Positions 31,570 through 43,456 of a DNA stretch of 64,000 bases are shown here, one piece after another. Each line of letters opens with the position of its first letter. The first letter of the stretch is position 1. The notes beneath the pieces are model-generated. The model saw only the letters and a program-made list of their open reading frames with translations, searched no databases and was not told the DNA's origin. Source of the DNA: Cephalotus follicularis (lineage: Eukaryota; Streptophyta; Magnoliopsida; Oxalidales; Cephalotaceae); NCBI GenBank assembly GCA_001972305.1, contig BDDD01001622.1:174760-238759 (forward strand), given 5' to 3'. The position numbers and the translations under genes are program-made.

Positions 31570-34015
31570 TGTTGGAAACCTGGCAAGGGTTCCCAATCAA
31601 TTTGGTCCTAGGACGCTAGTGTGTATAATTTTAATTTTTCAAAAACACCAAGACAGGAAGTCAAGGTTCACACTAACATCTTAGTACCAAATAGAAAAGC
31701 GTAGGATCTCCGTATAATATTCAATCGAACAATTACGAAATCAAGCTTGCATGCAAAAATATAAAACGTAAGCACAACATAAATCATAAAACAAATGGGA
31801 AGTGACCATACCAACGTTGGAGGCTCCATCACTTTGCCGCTACATGCTCGCAGTAGCAATAGCCGGTCACCGGTACCATCGCCGGATTTTGGACAGTCCA
31901 CGTTAGGTCTGATCTTGCCACCACCAGACTCCAAAAAATCTGCTCTACCCATTTCTGGCGAAGACACGCCGGGAATCACGCCAGAACACGACGAACAGCG
32001 GTGGTGACTCACTGAGTTCGGACTCAGTGAGTCTCGGTCAACTCGCCATTGACCAGCCTTAACATATGTGGACGCCAGGACCCCGATCTTCATGCTGGTG
32101 GGTGAGACTAGGCCTGGAACGCTAAGAACGGTCAGTGGCGAGTCACGGAGTTGACTCGACGTTCACCATCAGCGGCCGTCAAACCACCAAACACCTCAAC
32201 TCCTTCACCTCATCACATCTACACCATAAATTCACTGTGACTCAGGCCAGAACGTAAAGCCACGGTGCAAAGTGCAATGAGTCAACAAGGTCAACTCAGA
32301 TGCGCAAAAACTGGCCAAAAATGCACCGGGAAAAGCTAAACTAAGATCAAAATGGATAGAGCCATTGATTGGCTCCACCCACTATGATCACCGGCGGTGG
32401 AAGAGGAGCCAGGAGCAAGTGGTGGTAGAAAACGCATCTGCCACCAGGGAGAGAAAGAGGGAGAAAACAAGGAGGAGAAGGGAGAAGGCATACCATGGAC
32501 CAACGGACGCTTCATCGCCGGTCACCTTCCCCGGCCGTGCGAGCTCCCTATTCATTAAACGCGTTGAACTCCCTCGCCAAAAACGCATCCATGTGTTTGG
32601 CTCCCAATTAGCATAAAAGAAAAAAAAATCTGATTATGCCATATTTCTTCTTTCTCCTTTTATTATTTAAATCTCTTTCAGTTTAATTTGTTTCTCTCCC
32701 AATTAATTAAAGACTCTCTCTTTAATTAATTGGATTTAATAAAATTAAATCATGCTCCAGCATTTAATCTCTATATATTAAAAAGGCAAATTGTGGAGAG
32801 GGGAACAAACCACAAATGTCTAATTAATATATACTAGTTAAAAACTAGATTTACCACCAAGCGAACATGTGTGCAGCATGCGTCAATTTTCCAATAATCG
32901 GGCAGGGCCCGAAAGCCTGTCGATCTCCATTATGATGATAAATTCCCAGAGCACCTCGTCATCTGGTACGACTACTTTAATAGTCACCGACTACTAGAAT
33001 AGACCCGGTGTGATTTCCAGTCACCCCCCGGATCCATGTATTACCACATCTATCAATCAGGGACCGAATAGCCAGTCGCTTTCTCCAGTCATCGGCATGT
33101 GTGCAGTGTTTCCCTCATCATACGTAGCTTCGATCAACGGTCTGGGGTTTGGATGAATGTCACCCCTAGATTTAGCCGTGATACTAAATATATATGATTG
33201 CATTGAGAGTATGATAGACCTCCCATTGAAACTACCCCGTCTTCGGTCCATCTATAACCTGATCAGGATTTTAAGTCTACAACGTACATAGATAAATAGA
33301 GTTGGTTGCCCTCTGCCCGGGTGTGATGATTCCTTGTTGCGCGCTCACTCATACATCTCAATGCAGCTTCCACAAGACCCAAAGACAACCCTTTTTCCAG
33401 CACGTGGCTAGTGTTGGGGAAGGCAGAAATAAAAGTCAAGCAGTCCCCACATAATGCATACTAGCCGCTCAGGTCAAAGGAACATCGTAGGCATGGACCT
33501 ACTAGTCACCATAGACTATACACTACTGAGACCATAGGAACCCCTATTGACATGGGTATAGACTATCCAAATAGGGATCCTATTGGTGGGTCTGTTCAGC
33601 ATCATGCAACCGCACACGCACCCCACATTAGCTTTAGGATAATACCAAATGGTCCATGAGATGATCCATCCTCCCTCATTGGGAGCAAGCGTAATGTGGC
33701 AAGTCCTTACTACGGTTTTACAATGGCCCAAAGATTGTGAACCTATGACTTGGAACAAGTTTAGTCACAGGGAATAAGGATCTCAATTTCATGGCCTTCC
33801 TGGCGAGAGATCCAACCCTTTGATGTGACAGGGCAATATATGGCATACACTTAATTAAAAATAATTATTCTGTTCCTTTTGGTTGGTTGGGATGAATAAT
33901 ATATTCTTTCCAATATAAATAAAATATGCACAACAGAACATAACTGGAACTAAGAACATTGAACCAGAGTCTACATCTAACCTCGCGTGGCTTGCAGGGA
34001 CACCCAATTCCAACA
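31570..34015 (-). repeat. Solo LTR H in Angela A integrase
   Basis: A 2446-bp insertion with ends TGTTGGAA and TTCCAACA and a perfect 5-bp target duplication TGTTT (31565-31569 and 34016-34020). Removing it restores the Angela frame KVFV to SRTAVFLEKE. On the minus strand it is related to the Angela A LTR: 33310-33345 and 33760-33840 match its GAGTGCGCAACAAGG and CACATCAAAGGGTTGG blocks in reverse. It is thus a solo LTR of another Copia family. The open frames inside (for example near 31795 and 32365) have no recognisable domain and I do not call them genes. Confidence 0.88.
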
Positions 34016-34020
34016 TGTTT

Positions 34021-34834
34021 CGCGTACTGCAGTTTTCCTAGAGAAGGAATACCTACTCGCAGGAAGCAGTGGGAGCAAAGTGGAACTCAAGGAGTTTCCA
34101 CTGGAAGAAACACCATAGAGTGGAAAGGAGCTAGAGGCTAGTACCTCTAGAGACACATATGGGATTAGATCCCAACATGAGATTAGATCTCATACAGGCA
34201 CTCCTATTGTGAGGAGATCAGGCAGGGTTTCAGCAGCACCTAAGAGATATGGTTTTCTCGTGGAAGGCACTGATGAACCTAACATCATCGAGGATGATGA
34301 TCCTGCAACCTATCAGGAAATAATGCAAGGCACTGATTCCACTGCATGGTTAGATGCCATGAAATCCGAGATGGATTCCATGAACGCCAACCAGGTTTGG
34401 AACTTGGTCGAAGCTCCCGAGGGCATAGTGCCTATTGGTTGCAAGTGGATCTTCAAGAAGAAGATTGGCGCAGATGGAAATATTGAGACATATAAAGCGC
34501 GATTGGTGGTGAAAGGGTATAGACAACGACATGGGGTCGATTATACCGAAACTTTCTCATCGGTTGTAGTGCTCAAATCTATTCAGATTTTGCTTGCTAT
34601 AGCTACTCATTATGATTATGAGATATGGCAAATGGATGTCATGACTGCGTTCTTAAATGGAAATCTTGAAGAGGACATTTATATGTCCCAACCCAAGGGG
34701 TTTACATCCACTGAATCTTCGCACATGGTATGTAAGCTTCAGAGGTTGATTTATGGCCTAAAGCAAGCATCTAGGAGCTAGAAGATACGTTTTGATGAGG
34801 CTATCAAGTCCTTTAGCTTCATTAAAAACATAGA
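34021..34834 (+). pseudogene. Angela reverse transcriptase, first half (A)
   Basis: Resumes after LTR H with SRTAVFLEKEYL, then a Copia RT: GCKWIFKKKIGADGNIETYK, ARLVVKGYRQRHGVDYTETF and the catalytic aspartate region WQMDVMTAFLNGNLEEDIYM. IYGLKQASRS is followed by TAG (TGG in the family). The frame then reads KIRFDEAIKSFSFIKNID and is cut by the Tekay LTR at 34835. Confidence 0.9.
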
Positions 34835-34979
34835 TGTAACGCCCTGGATTTCACACGTTGTAATATTTGATTTCCAAATGTAATTTTGTTATTAATTAAT
34901 GAGAAAGACGAGTTTCCTGGCTAATAATTTTGTTTCGCAAATCAAAACACTTAGAAGTATGATTGTTGAAAAAATTGAC

Positions 34980-35125
34980 AGGGACAGTTGACTGGTGCAA
35001 TAGACCAGCCGACTGGTGGACCGTTTATTGGAACAGCCGACTGGTGGGATGAACCAGCTGACTGGAAGGCTGTCGAGCCACCTGGAAACCACATCCAAGA
35101 GGACAACCGACTGTCGGAAAAGAAT
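34980..35125. repeat. Variant motif group in T4 (GACTGGT type)
   Basis: Units such as CAGTTGACTGGTG, CAGCCGACTGGTGG and CAGCTGACTGG start at about 34988, 35009, 35037 and 35058, with gaps of 21, 28 and 21 bp. They occupy the place of the first TCGAC group of other Tekay LTRs. Confidence 0.82.
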
Positions 35126-35964
35126 AGCCAGCTGGTTTATGCTCTGTTTTATTTGCATGTGACGAAATCACATGCAACGACTGACAAGTAGAAGTGGGGC
35201 GACACCTGGGCATCATGCGGCTCATGCAGGGGACAGAGACAACACCTGCATGCTATCCAGACTGAATCTGAGGCAGTTTTTGACAGATGGTGCTTAGGAG
35301 TTTCCAAAGAGTGAAGGAAATAGCACATGGGCTTGCTTTTCCGGATGGAGGAAAGAGGGAGAGATTTTCTGGTGTTTAAAGCTTCTCCTTTATCCTCATC
35401 TACCGAGCTACTGAAACCAGAGAGGGACTGTGATTTTGGAAGGAAAGAAACATTCTGTGAGAGGGAAACAAGAGAGATTTTGAGAGATAGAGGGAGAACT
35501 CTACCTCCCCTGTTGAACCCAGAGAAACTAAGACTTGGAGCTTGAACCTGGGCTTGCAAACCGGACCTGGAAAGCTTGGAGGAGCTGTGGTTCGTACTAA
35601 AAGAGGTGGACTTACAGATTCCTAACTTGGAATCAAAAGGTAGGGGAAGTTATGTTTGTATTTTGAGTTCAAAATTACTGAATGACCTGCAATTGGTTGC
35701 CTGTTTGAGCGGTGATGTTCAGTTCATATGCCATGGTTACTGCTGGTTTTTCGTATGCCATGCTTACGGTTCAGAATTATTGAGTTTATGTACATGCATG
35801 TTGAGTTTTATCTTGGTATTAAATTACTAGATAAAATTCATGTTACTGTTGCGTTCTATGAACTTTAAGGACTGTTTGATGATATTCTGTCTTGAGAATA
35901 TATATGGATGCATGCAATGATCCATTTAAGTGATATATATTGAATTGCACGTAACTGGTTTCCC

Positions 35965-36150
35965 AAAAAAGTTGACTGTGGAAGCATGATAGACGGCTTC
36001 TCAACCGAAACAGTTGACTTTTGAAGGATAACAGTCGACTACCTGATGAACAAGTCGACTGGTAGAAGGAACCAGTCGACTACTCATTTACTGATTACTT
36101 AGAAAAGCCAACTGGTGAAGAATCCAGCCAACTGCCAAGCTGCTGCTTTG
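35965..36150. repeat. Variant motif array in T4 (GTCGACTGG type)
   Basis: Cores start at 36015, 36035, 36055 and 36076 (gaps 20, 20, 21), then 36108 and 36128 (gap 20). Text is of the form ACAGTCGACTAC, CAAGTCGACTGGT and AGCCAACTGG. It is in the same place as the second array of other Tekay LTRs. Confidence 0.85.
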
Positions 36151-37425
36151 TTCTCACTTGCTTAAAACGATGCGCGATGATCCCAACTCCGTTTAGGATG
36201 CATTCGAACATTTGTATGCATTGCATATGCACTGTTTACTGCCTGTTTATTGACTGATTATAAACTGTTGATGATTTCTAGATTACTATGTTAATTTAGA
36301 AATGCATATGTGAAACTGAAAATGACTATTTTGAATACAAAATAGATATTTGATAATAACACATTTTTGAACAACTGGGAAAGTGATTTCCACCCACTGA
36401 ACTATTTAAAAGTATTTTCCACTACTTTAAATACGTATTTCAAATGTTTATGACTCTTGAAAACAATTTGAAATGAACTTCCTGTTGTTGATCTAACGAT
36501 CATTACCGTACTATTTACTGCACTGTTTACTATGACTATTCACTGTTGCTCTATGAATTTGATGTGTTTGTGCTTGAGCCACTAGTTGCATGGCAGAGAC
36601 TACCAGCGCTGGCTAGTGGCAAGGTTGACCTAGGAGCCAGGAGTTGGCTGAGTAACTCACTGTACTATACTGTTGTCTTGCTTGGTTGCCTAGAGAAGGG
36701 ACCGAAGTGGGAGTGTAATGTGGGGCCAGCAGTTGGCGATGTTACACATACTGTCTGCCTGTTGTGGTCCCTTTGTGGACTTACTGTACTTTTTACTGGT
36801 CCTTTTCGGACACTACTGTGCCTGTTGATGTAGCCCTGGCCTGGCTACCACTGTATTGTTGTTTCATACATATATTTTTCATATGTGTCCTTACAGATAT
36901 TATACTGTACTATTAAATTATATATATATATATACTGCTATTTTCTACTGCACTACATCATCTACGCATACATTTCATGACATGCATGCAATGTTGATCC
37001 CAAAGTACTCTTATGACTTAGCCGAGTGAGGACAAAGCCTAACCCCGTACTTTACATATTGATGCAGTGGATCATCTTGGGAATCAGCACGGAGGAAGTA
37101 CAAGTTTTTAATAATTTTTTTATCAGGGGTTATGTCCCTTTGGGTGTTGTGTACTGTATTTTCCAGTCACTAGACTTTTGATGTTATTGGATAATGTATT
37201 ATGGATCACGCTCTGTTTTGTGGGTTTTTAACAATGACAGACTTGTATTGAGTAGCGTGCAGTATGGGATGCACATTACGTGTTTTCAGCTTATGAGTTT
37301 TAATGCTTCCGCAACTTATTTTTTATTTGAAAAGTTTAAATTTTATGGTATTTTCATAAGCTAAATCTTTATGTTAATTACCTTTACCACCTTTATATGT
37401 GTCTACCTGAAACCGAGGCGTGACA

Positions 37426-38096
37426 GTAGATGAGCCTTGTGTCTACCAAAAATAGGAAAACTCAGGTATCACTTTCTTGGTGCTATACATGGATGACATT
37501 CTGATCATTGGGAATGATGCAGAGATGCTGCAATTCGTGAAAGTATGGCTAGCCAAGAATTTCTCCATGAAGGATTTGGGAGAAGCCTCCTACGTACTTG
37601 GTATAAAGATCTAGAGAGATAGATCTAGTAGGTTGCTTGGGCTTTCCTAAAGCCAGTACATTAGCAAAGTGATGAAACGGTTCAGTATGGAGAATTCCAA
37701 ACGGGGCTTATTGCCAATAGGCCATGGAATTCAACTTTCCAAGAAGATGTCCCCGCAGACATTTGAGGAAAGGGAAGTCATGAGTCGGATGCTCTATGCT
37801 TCGGTTGTGGGATCGATCATGTATGCCATGATGTGTACTAGGCCTGATGTCGCACATGCCTTGGGAATGGCAAGTCGATTTCAGTCCAATCCTGGTTTGA
37901 CACATTGGGAAGTAGTCAAGGGGATCCTTAAGTACCTTAGAAGGATTCAGGATGCCTTCTTGATCTACGGTGGAGATAGTGAGTTGAAATTGGAGGGATA
38001 CACTGACTCCAGTTTCAATAGTGATCTGGATGATCACAAATCAGTATCGGGATATGTCTATATCTTGAATGGTGGTGGTGTGAGTTAGAGAAGCTC
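37426..38096 (+). pseudogene. Angela reverse transcriptase, second half (A)
   Basis: Continues RT with EPCVYQK. The catalytic box LYMDDILIIG is legible at about 37483-37512 (YMDD 37486-37497) but out of frame with the preceding codons, so a frameshift lies near 37450. From 37669 a 139-codon frame carries LPIGHGIQLSKKM, GSIMYAMMCTRPDVAHALGM and GYTDSSFNSDLDDHKSVSGY, the connection to RNase H. It ends at a TAG (38086-38088) where WK is expected. Confidence 0.88.
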
Positions 38097-38109
38097 AAAA
38101 CAGGAAACA

Positions 38110-38496
38110 ATGGCAGACTCCACAACTGAAGCAGAGTATATTGCAGCCTCAGATGCTGTAAAGGAGGGTGTTTGGATGGGTAAGTTCATCGCTGAACTTG
38201 GAGTGGTTCCAACCATTAGTCGTCCCGTAGTTCTCTACTGTGAAAATAATGGGATTGTTGCACAAGCCCAGGAGCCCAGGTCTCACCAATGGTCCAAACA
38301 TATCCAATGGCGTTATCATTTGATCCGTGAGATCATTGACAGAGGAGACATTGTATTAGAGAGGGTTGCCTCAGAGGAAAATTTAGCAGACCCACTCACT
38401 AAAGCTCTTAGTAGTAATGTATTCAAGCGTTATCGTAGTAGTATGGGCCTGAACTATAGGGCTTTATGGCTTATGGGCCAAGTGGGAGATTGGTAG
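38110..38496 (+). pseudogene. Angela RNase H (A)
   Basis: C-terminal RNase H of the Copia polyprotein. It contains STTEAEYIAASDAVKEGVWM (catalytic glutamate), VVLYCENNGIVAQAQEPRSH (D-to-E change in the usual YCDN) and SEENLADPLTKAL (last aspartate). It closes shortly before the 3' LTR, overlapping the polypurine tract. The acidic swap in YCEN may affect activity. Confidence 0.88.
38481..38490 (+). other. Polypurine tract of Angela A
   Basis: AGTGGGAGAT just before the LTR start at 38491, the typical Copia plus-strand primer site. The second Angela element has AGTGGGAGA before its LTR. Confidence 0.85.
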
Positions 38497-40691
38497 ATAG
38501 AGTGTGACCCGTCAAGTAACTAGGTGGTTCGATGTACTTGTACTCTGCTCATTGTATATACTATCTTGTTCTATTCATGTTACATTGTGCAAACTGAATT
38601 TTATTATTGGCATAACTGTATATGTTTTATCACATAATCGAAGCATGACACTGCTTACATATATGGTGCCCTATCACATCAAAGGGTTGGTTGTCGAGCC
38701 TAGGGCTATGAGAGTGACTTCCTTATTCCCTATGACTAAACTGTTCCAAGTCATAGGTTCACTTACTATGTGCATTTGTGAACCGGAGAGACTTGCCGTG
38801 TTGTGCTTGCTCGGGCGAATGGGAGGGTGGAGTATCTCATTGCCACTTGGGTTGAACCTTAAAGCTAGTGCGGGGTGCGTGCTGGGAGCATGTACACTAA
38901 ACATGACCCACCATGGGAATTCTATTTTGATGGTCACATATCCTGTGTCAGTGGAGTTTCCCATCTGAGACAGTAGTGTATAGACTCGATGATTCTAGCA
39001 AGTTCTTAATGGACTTGTCTGATCCTTAGACTTGAGTGGCTACTGTGCATTGCATAGAGACTGTCTGATTTTGATTTCTGCCCTATCCGGTTCTTTCGCG
39101 AGACTGGAAAACAGACAGATTTTGGGCCTTACAGAATTTATGTGAATGTAAGTGAGTGCGCAACAAGGAATCATCACACCAGATGTGAGGGTGATTCGCT
39201 CTATAGTATCTGCATTCATTGTGGACTTTGAAATACCTGGCCAGGTTATGAAGACCTGGAACCTAGGGTTTCCAGAAAGGCTTGTCGATAGACGTGATAT
39301 ATAAAATATGGATTTATAGATACCGGCATATCTAGGGTTGACACGTATCCTTATCTTAGGCCGTGATCGGAGCCGAGGATGATGAGGGATTAAAGAACGC
39401 GGGAACTGTTCTCAGGATAAAGTATCGGATGTATGAGAAACGGACTTAATTGTGGAAATTAATCAAGGGATTAATTTACACACCTGGAATGTGATAGTCA
39501 CAGGTTCAAAGTCTTAAAAGTAATCAAGGACTATTTTTGATAAGTTTACTTAAGAGCAAAGCAGCTTAGTAACACACCATCGTTACCGATTAATTCCGAA
39601 CTTTCGGGTCCCGCCTCACGAGTATATGTATTAGATACATATATCGCATTATTTTATAACGTGTGATAGAACATGTTATATCATGGTGTATTAGTGATGT
39701 TATGTGACTGGTTAGTTGACATAATATACCAATATGTTTTTTGGTATTAATGCATAATTAGTTTATGTATTTCTCTTGTCTCTCATATCTCTCTACACAT
39801 TTATTGCAAGGTTATTGCATGGCTATTGCATGGACCAAACAAGTTTTGTCATTATGCAAAGGACAAAACATGCTTTGCTTTTTAATTATGCTTGTATCAT
39901 GCAAAGGCAAAATGGTAAGCCTTATATCATGCAAAGTCAATATGGTATGGCACCAAAAATAAAGAAAATGGAATCTCTATTCATGGCAGGGATCTTGATA
40001 ACATGTTTTTTTGTTTATTGGCCGCCTTAATCATGTCCACATTTGGTGGATCATTACCATGCATGAGAAAACGTGTTTTCTTGCGTATTTGGCCGCTTTT
40101 ATCATGATCCACAATTGGTGGATCATGACCATGCAGCTTGAATGCATAAAAGCAACCAATTGACTCACTTTTCAGTGGTCTTGTTTTTGCTCCTGTCGAG
40201 AACGTGTTTTTCCAAGAAAGAGAGAAAGCAAGTGTGCAATAGTTTGTTCTTAGTGTATAACAAAATAGGGAGAAAGAAAACAATACCTAAACGCACAACA
40301 ACTTGATTATTATAGGTGGTGTATTGGTTGCATTGAGCTCTACATTCCCTGCATTAATCCTAGATTAGGATTAGTGATATAGGTTTTATTTTACGTTGGC
40401 TATTCCGCTGCGATCCGTTCCTGAGTGAAATCTTGAAGTTTCAGAACGGAAACTTGAAGGAAAGTGTTTTGGTCGCTTGGTATAAACTTTGTCCTTCATT
40501 ATTTATATGTATATATATAAAAATCTAATCGTTTATCTGTTAGTTGTTGAGTAGAGATCCTAGCATGATTATATTCATTTATGGTATTGGATAACGGCTG
40601 TTCTTTTTTGAGCCACTTTAATGAAAATTAAAGTTGAACAATCTATCTACCTAACGCCTAAAATGACCATAATCTTCGTTTTATTCTTACA
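38491..40691 (+). repeat. 3' LTR of Angela A
   Basis: A 2201-bp LTR starting TGGTAGATAGAGTGTGACCC and ending TTTTATTCTTACA. It is collinear with 8172-10111 and with about 27851-28021. It defines the missing 78 bp of the 5' LTR. Open frames at 38504-38968 and similar are LTR sequence shared with the 5' copy. Confidence 0.9.
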
Positions 40692-40769
40692 GTTACCTAG
40701 CGTTCAACCCATTACTTCACAACCGTTCACTTGCGGTATAAATTTAATTCTTTTCAAAATTCATGAACA
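40692..40769 (+). repeat. Athila-like LTR G, right end
   Basis: The text GTTCAACCCATTACTTCACA and CACTTGCGGTATAAATTT to ATTCATGAACA matches the LTR end of element B (reverse complement of 25228-25305: GTTCGACCCGTTACTG, CACTTGCGGCTATAAAT, ACGTGAACA). It is therefore the last 78 bp of LTR G, cut off by Angela A. Confidence 0.85.
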
Positions 40770-41260
40770 GCATTCCATGACTCGGAAGATTTTCTCCAAT
40801 TGCATTAGCCATCTCTCTGCTGAAATGGCATCAGGATCCCCTGTAAAAGCTGGAGGATTCAACTTTAAGAATCTGATTAAGGGGTCATCTTGTCGTAAAG
40901 GCTGGTCAACTGATCTTCTTGCTGCTTTAGCCTGCCTAGCTAGCCTCATCGCTAACGTTTGTTCTAGGGCTTCTACTACACGCCTACCTGGTCGTGCAAC
41001 AAGTGGTTGTTCTATTTCAGCCGTATGATGTTGCATGAACTCACTCATCTGCTTTATCATAGCACGCATTCTCCTCATAAAACCTCTAGGTTCCTCTCGA
41101 GTAGGAGCAGCAGCTTCTCCTTCTTGAGCCACATTTACTTCTTCTTGTTCCTCTGCATCTCTATTCGCTCGGGTACTTCTAGTCGACGGCCCGGCTCTCG
41201 CACCTCGTAAAGTTCTACTTCAACGTCATTCCATACTTCTGATTGCATAAAAGGAATGGG
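40770..41260 (-). pseudogene. Gag fragment of Ty3/Gypsy element E
   Basis: N-terminal gag on the minus strand: FMRRMRAMIKQMSEFMQHHT, LIRFLKLNPPAFTGDPDAIS and AERWLMQLEKIFRVMEC. It is then cut at 40770 by Athila-like LTR G. The exact start is unclear: no ATG precedes it in frame near 41132, where the codon is GTG, and the frame continues upstream through STRSTRANRDAEEQEE. The PPAFTGDPDA/AERWL pattern is typical of plant Gypsy gag. The rest of the element would lie left of the window. Confidence 0.8.
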
Positions 41261-41341
41261 TCAATATCCACATATAATATCCATACTCAAATCTTAACTC
41301 CACTTGCTAAGGATCCTATCCTAGCATAACCAGTATAGTAC

Positions 41342-41354
41342 GGCTCTGATACCA
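41342..41354 (-). other. Primer-binding site of element E
   Basis: The minus strand reads TGGTATCAGAGCC, initiator methionine tRNA type, five bases from the LTR end at 41360. Confidence 0.9.
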
Positions 41355-41934
41355 AAAACTGTCACTCCCCGAACCATGGGATGGGCCCACGGCCCAACAC
41401 TTGGCATACCGTACAATCAATTATCAATCCATAAATTCAACCATCATAAAAATTTATAATCTTATATGCGGATATAATTTCCAAATAAAACATGTGGATA
41501 AGCCCAAAACATACAATAAAGTCTCAAGGAATCTCTGCCACAAGTTGGCAGGTCACATAATTTATTATACAATTCTCACTTAGAAGACTGGTCTTCAGAA
41601 CTACACTGCCGAGGAGAGGGACTTGCACTGCTCTTCTATCTTTTGGATTGTTGTGACGCTTCACCTAGCCCTGAACCTGGCCCATTACAACGAATGGGTC
41701 AGTAACCTGTAGGTTGTGTACGCTACTACATGTGGCCAACAGAGGAGATACAATACAACCAGGGAAGATGCGTGCATGCTATTTACAATGTCATCCAGGT
41801 TCATATATGCAACGTCTCAATATATTCAGGCGTATAATGTGTCCTCAGACTACTCTACTCAAGCAGACTTCAAAATCTTAATATATGCCTTAGGTAGAGG
41901 AGTTGGTCCGGCTACTATGTAAGGTTCACCCTTA

Positions 41935-42200
41935 GGTTCACCTAAATTGGTCTATCTTATATGTATTGGTATGATTTCTATAGCAGGTTCACCTTTAGAT
42001 TCACGTACCCTACAGAATTCACCCTTAGGTCCACCTGCTCTGGCGGAATTCATCCTTGGGTTCACCTATTAAGCGAGATTTGCCCATGTTCACCTGCCAT
42101 GCAGAATTCACCCTTAGGTTCACCTGCACTGGCAGAATTCACCCCTTTTTGGGCTTACCTGCTAAGGGACAGTCACTATGCAAAATTCACTACTTATGTT
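41935..42200. repeat. GAATTCACCCTTAGGTTCACCTG repeat zone
   Basis: Several imperfect copies of a unit of about 35-45 bp containing AGAATTCACCCTTAGGT and TCACCTGC, ending with AGAATTCACCCCTTTTTGGG. Unit length varies, so it looks like an old, decayed minisatellite within the LTR of element E. Confidence 0.75.
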
Positions 42201-42226
42201 CAGCTGCTATAGGATGTCGCTAACAA

Positions 42227-42262
<36 letters not shown>

Positions 42263-42483
42263 TGGAGAAGTTGGTATGCTCAATGCTCTTTAGGCGCTAT
42301 ACAATTAATCGTTTGCTTTCTCTCTGCCTTGAAGGAATGATCTACTCAGGATGCATAGGCTAGTATGCTCGACAACCATGTGGAGTGGTCTGCTCGGCAT
42401 GCGTGGACTAGCCATGCTCGGCATCGTCATGAATAGGTATGCTCGACACGCATGGAACTAATTTGATGCGCGACCATGTGGAC

Positions 42484-42665
42484 TGGTATGCTCGGCACGC
42501 ATGAGCTAGTATGCTCGGAAGGCACATGGTCCTGCATGCTTGGGAGACGCATGGTCTGGCATGCTCGGGAGACACGTGGTCTGGCATGCTCATGAGATAC
42601 ATGGTTTTGCGTGCTCGGGAGACACATGGTTTGGCATGCTCGGAGACCTTATGGACCGGTATGCT
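42484..42665. repeat. 25-bp minisatellite in LTR E
   Basis: About seven units of CATGCTCGGGAGACACATGG with TCTGG or TTTGG. The middle units keep an exact 25-bp length. The minus-strand frames across it (for example MCLPSTQNHVSHEHARP) are just translations of the repeat. Confidence 0.85.
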
Positions 42666-43456
42666 CGGCACACATGAGCAAGTCTGACCCCGAGAAGAGA
42701 AGCTCTAAGTCCTCTAGAAACTAGCCTGGCTCAGCATTGGGGTTCTCCTCTAAGTACTTATTAAGTACTGAGCTTAACATGTCCATTCCAAGAGAAAACA
42801 CAACCAAGGTCCTAGTCTAACAAGTAGAATAACAATCACAACATTACAAACATCACACACAGCAATACATACAAACAATCACAAATAACAAACAACACAC
42901 ACATGTGCTATTAGGAGCTCAACATATAGCAACCTACCAAACATTGGTTGAAAAAGGAGAATATACTACTTCATGCCTCGCACTAATCCTCCTTGGATTT
43001 TTAGCTGCTACGCGTCCATGGCCTTGTTTCTCCTCTTCACTCTTTCACTGCTTCCTTAGCGCAAAGAGATGGGAATTTATGCTGGAGCACAGGAGGAATG
43101 GAACTCTCCTGAGAAAGCTCCTGTATTTGTCTCCTTCTTCTTCTTTCCCGTGACACCTGGCCCCATCTCTACTCTCTCCCTTCCCTCAATTCTTTTAGAA
43201 CGGGAGTGTGTGAAAATGCCCAAAAAGCGTCTCGCAGGCGTCTTCCATTTTATAATGACTTGGAGAAGATTCTGGAGGTTTCCACACACACACAGCCGCC
43301 TCCACAATTCTTGGGCCAATTCCCTTCTCTCTTGGTCCATTATAGGCCCATCAATCCCTTCCTAAATCCATTCCATATCTGACCCAAAAGGGAGAGAACA
43401 ATTTCTAAGGCCCAATATATATAGAATAATTCTTTATAATATTCAGGGGCATTACA

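Larger units (their letters stand above)
34835..37425 (+). repeat. Solo Tekay LTR T4 in Angela A RT
   Basis: A 2591-bp LTR from TGTAACGCCCTGG to AACCGAGGCGTGACA. Flanks are ATAGA (34830-34834) and GTAGA (37426-37430), a target duplication with one change. Removing it rejoins FIKNID to EPCVYQK of RT. It keeps the Tekay landmarks (GTACTAAAAGAGGTGGACTT near 35595, GGGGCCAGCAGTTGGC near 36722, GCCGAGTGAGGACAAAGCC near 37021). Its motif groups have a different core from the other copies. Confidence 0.92.
8172..40691 (+). mobile_element. Angela-type Ty1/Copia element A (interrupted)
   Basis: Full-length but heavily interrupted Copia element on the plus strand. Parts in order: 5' LTR head (8172-10111), inserted Tekay LTR with nested elements (10112-about 27850), 5' LTR tail (to 28021), primer-binding site, leader, gag, protease, integrase, solo LTR H (31570-34015), RT, solo Tekay LTR (34835-37425), rest of RT, RNase H, polypurine tract and 3' LTR (38491-40691). 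The order protease-integrase-RT-RNase H is diagnostic for Copia. Long LTRs and the sequence of integrase and RT point to the Angela lineage. Flanks GTTTT (left) and GTTAC (right) are an imperfect target duplication in the Athila-like LTR. Confidence 0.85.
41360..43456 (-). repeat. 5' LTR of Gypsy element E
   Basis: A 2097-bp LTR. The minus strand starts TGTAATGCCCCTGAA (43456) and ends GGGGAGTGACA (41360). It carries two internal tandem-repeat zones and an AT run (42231-42258). The right flank is an older LTR (D1). Several apparent frames on both strands come from the repeats. Confidence 0.85.

Noticed and set aside
32365-32616. Basic, arginine-rich frame in the Angela A insert
   Set aside because: It is within solo LTR H, has low-complexity GAGAAAG text, no known domain, and an equally long frame opposite.
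40761-40769. Gag of element E extending left of 40770
   Set aside because: The bases left of 40770 match the end of the Athila-like LTR, so the gag frame only appears to run on for a few codons.
42408-42671. Repeat-rich minus-strand protein (HARPCVSQACRTM)
   Set aside because: It is a translation of the 25-bp minisatellite; 25 is not a multiple of 3, so the frame is not kept between units.
43069-43365. Overlapping frames in 42900-43365 as a possible gene
   Set aside because: Frames on both strands, no domain, and located in the start region of the Gypsy E LTR.
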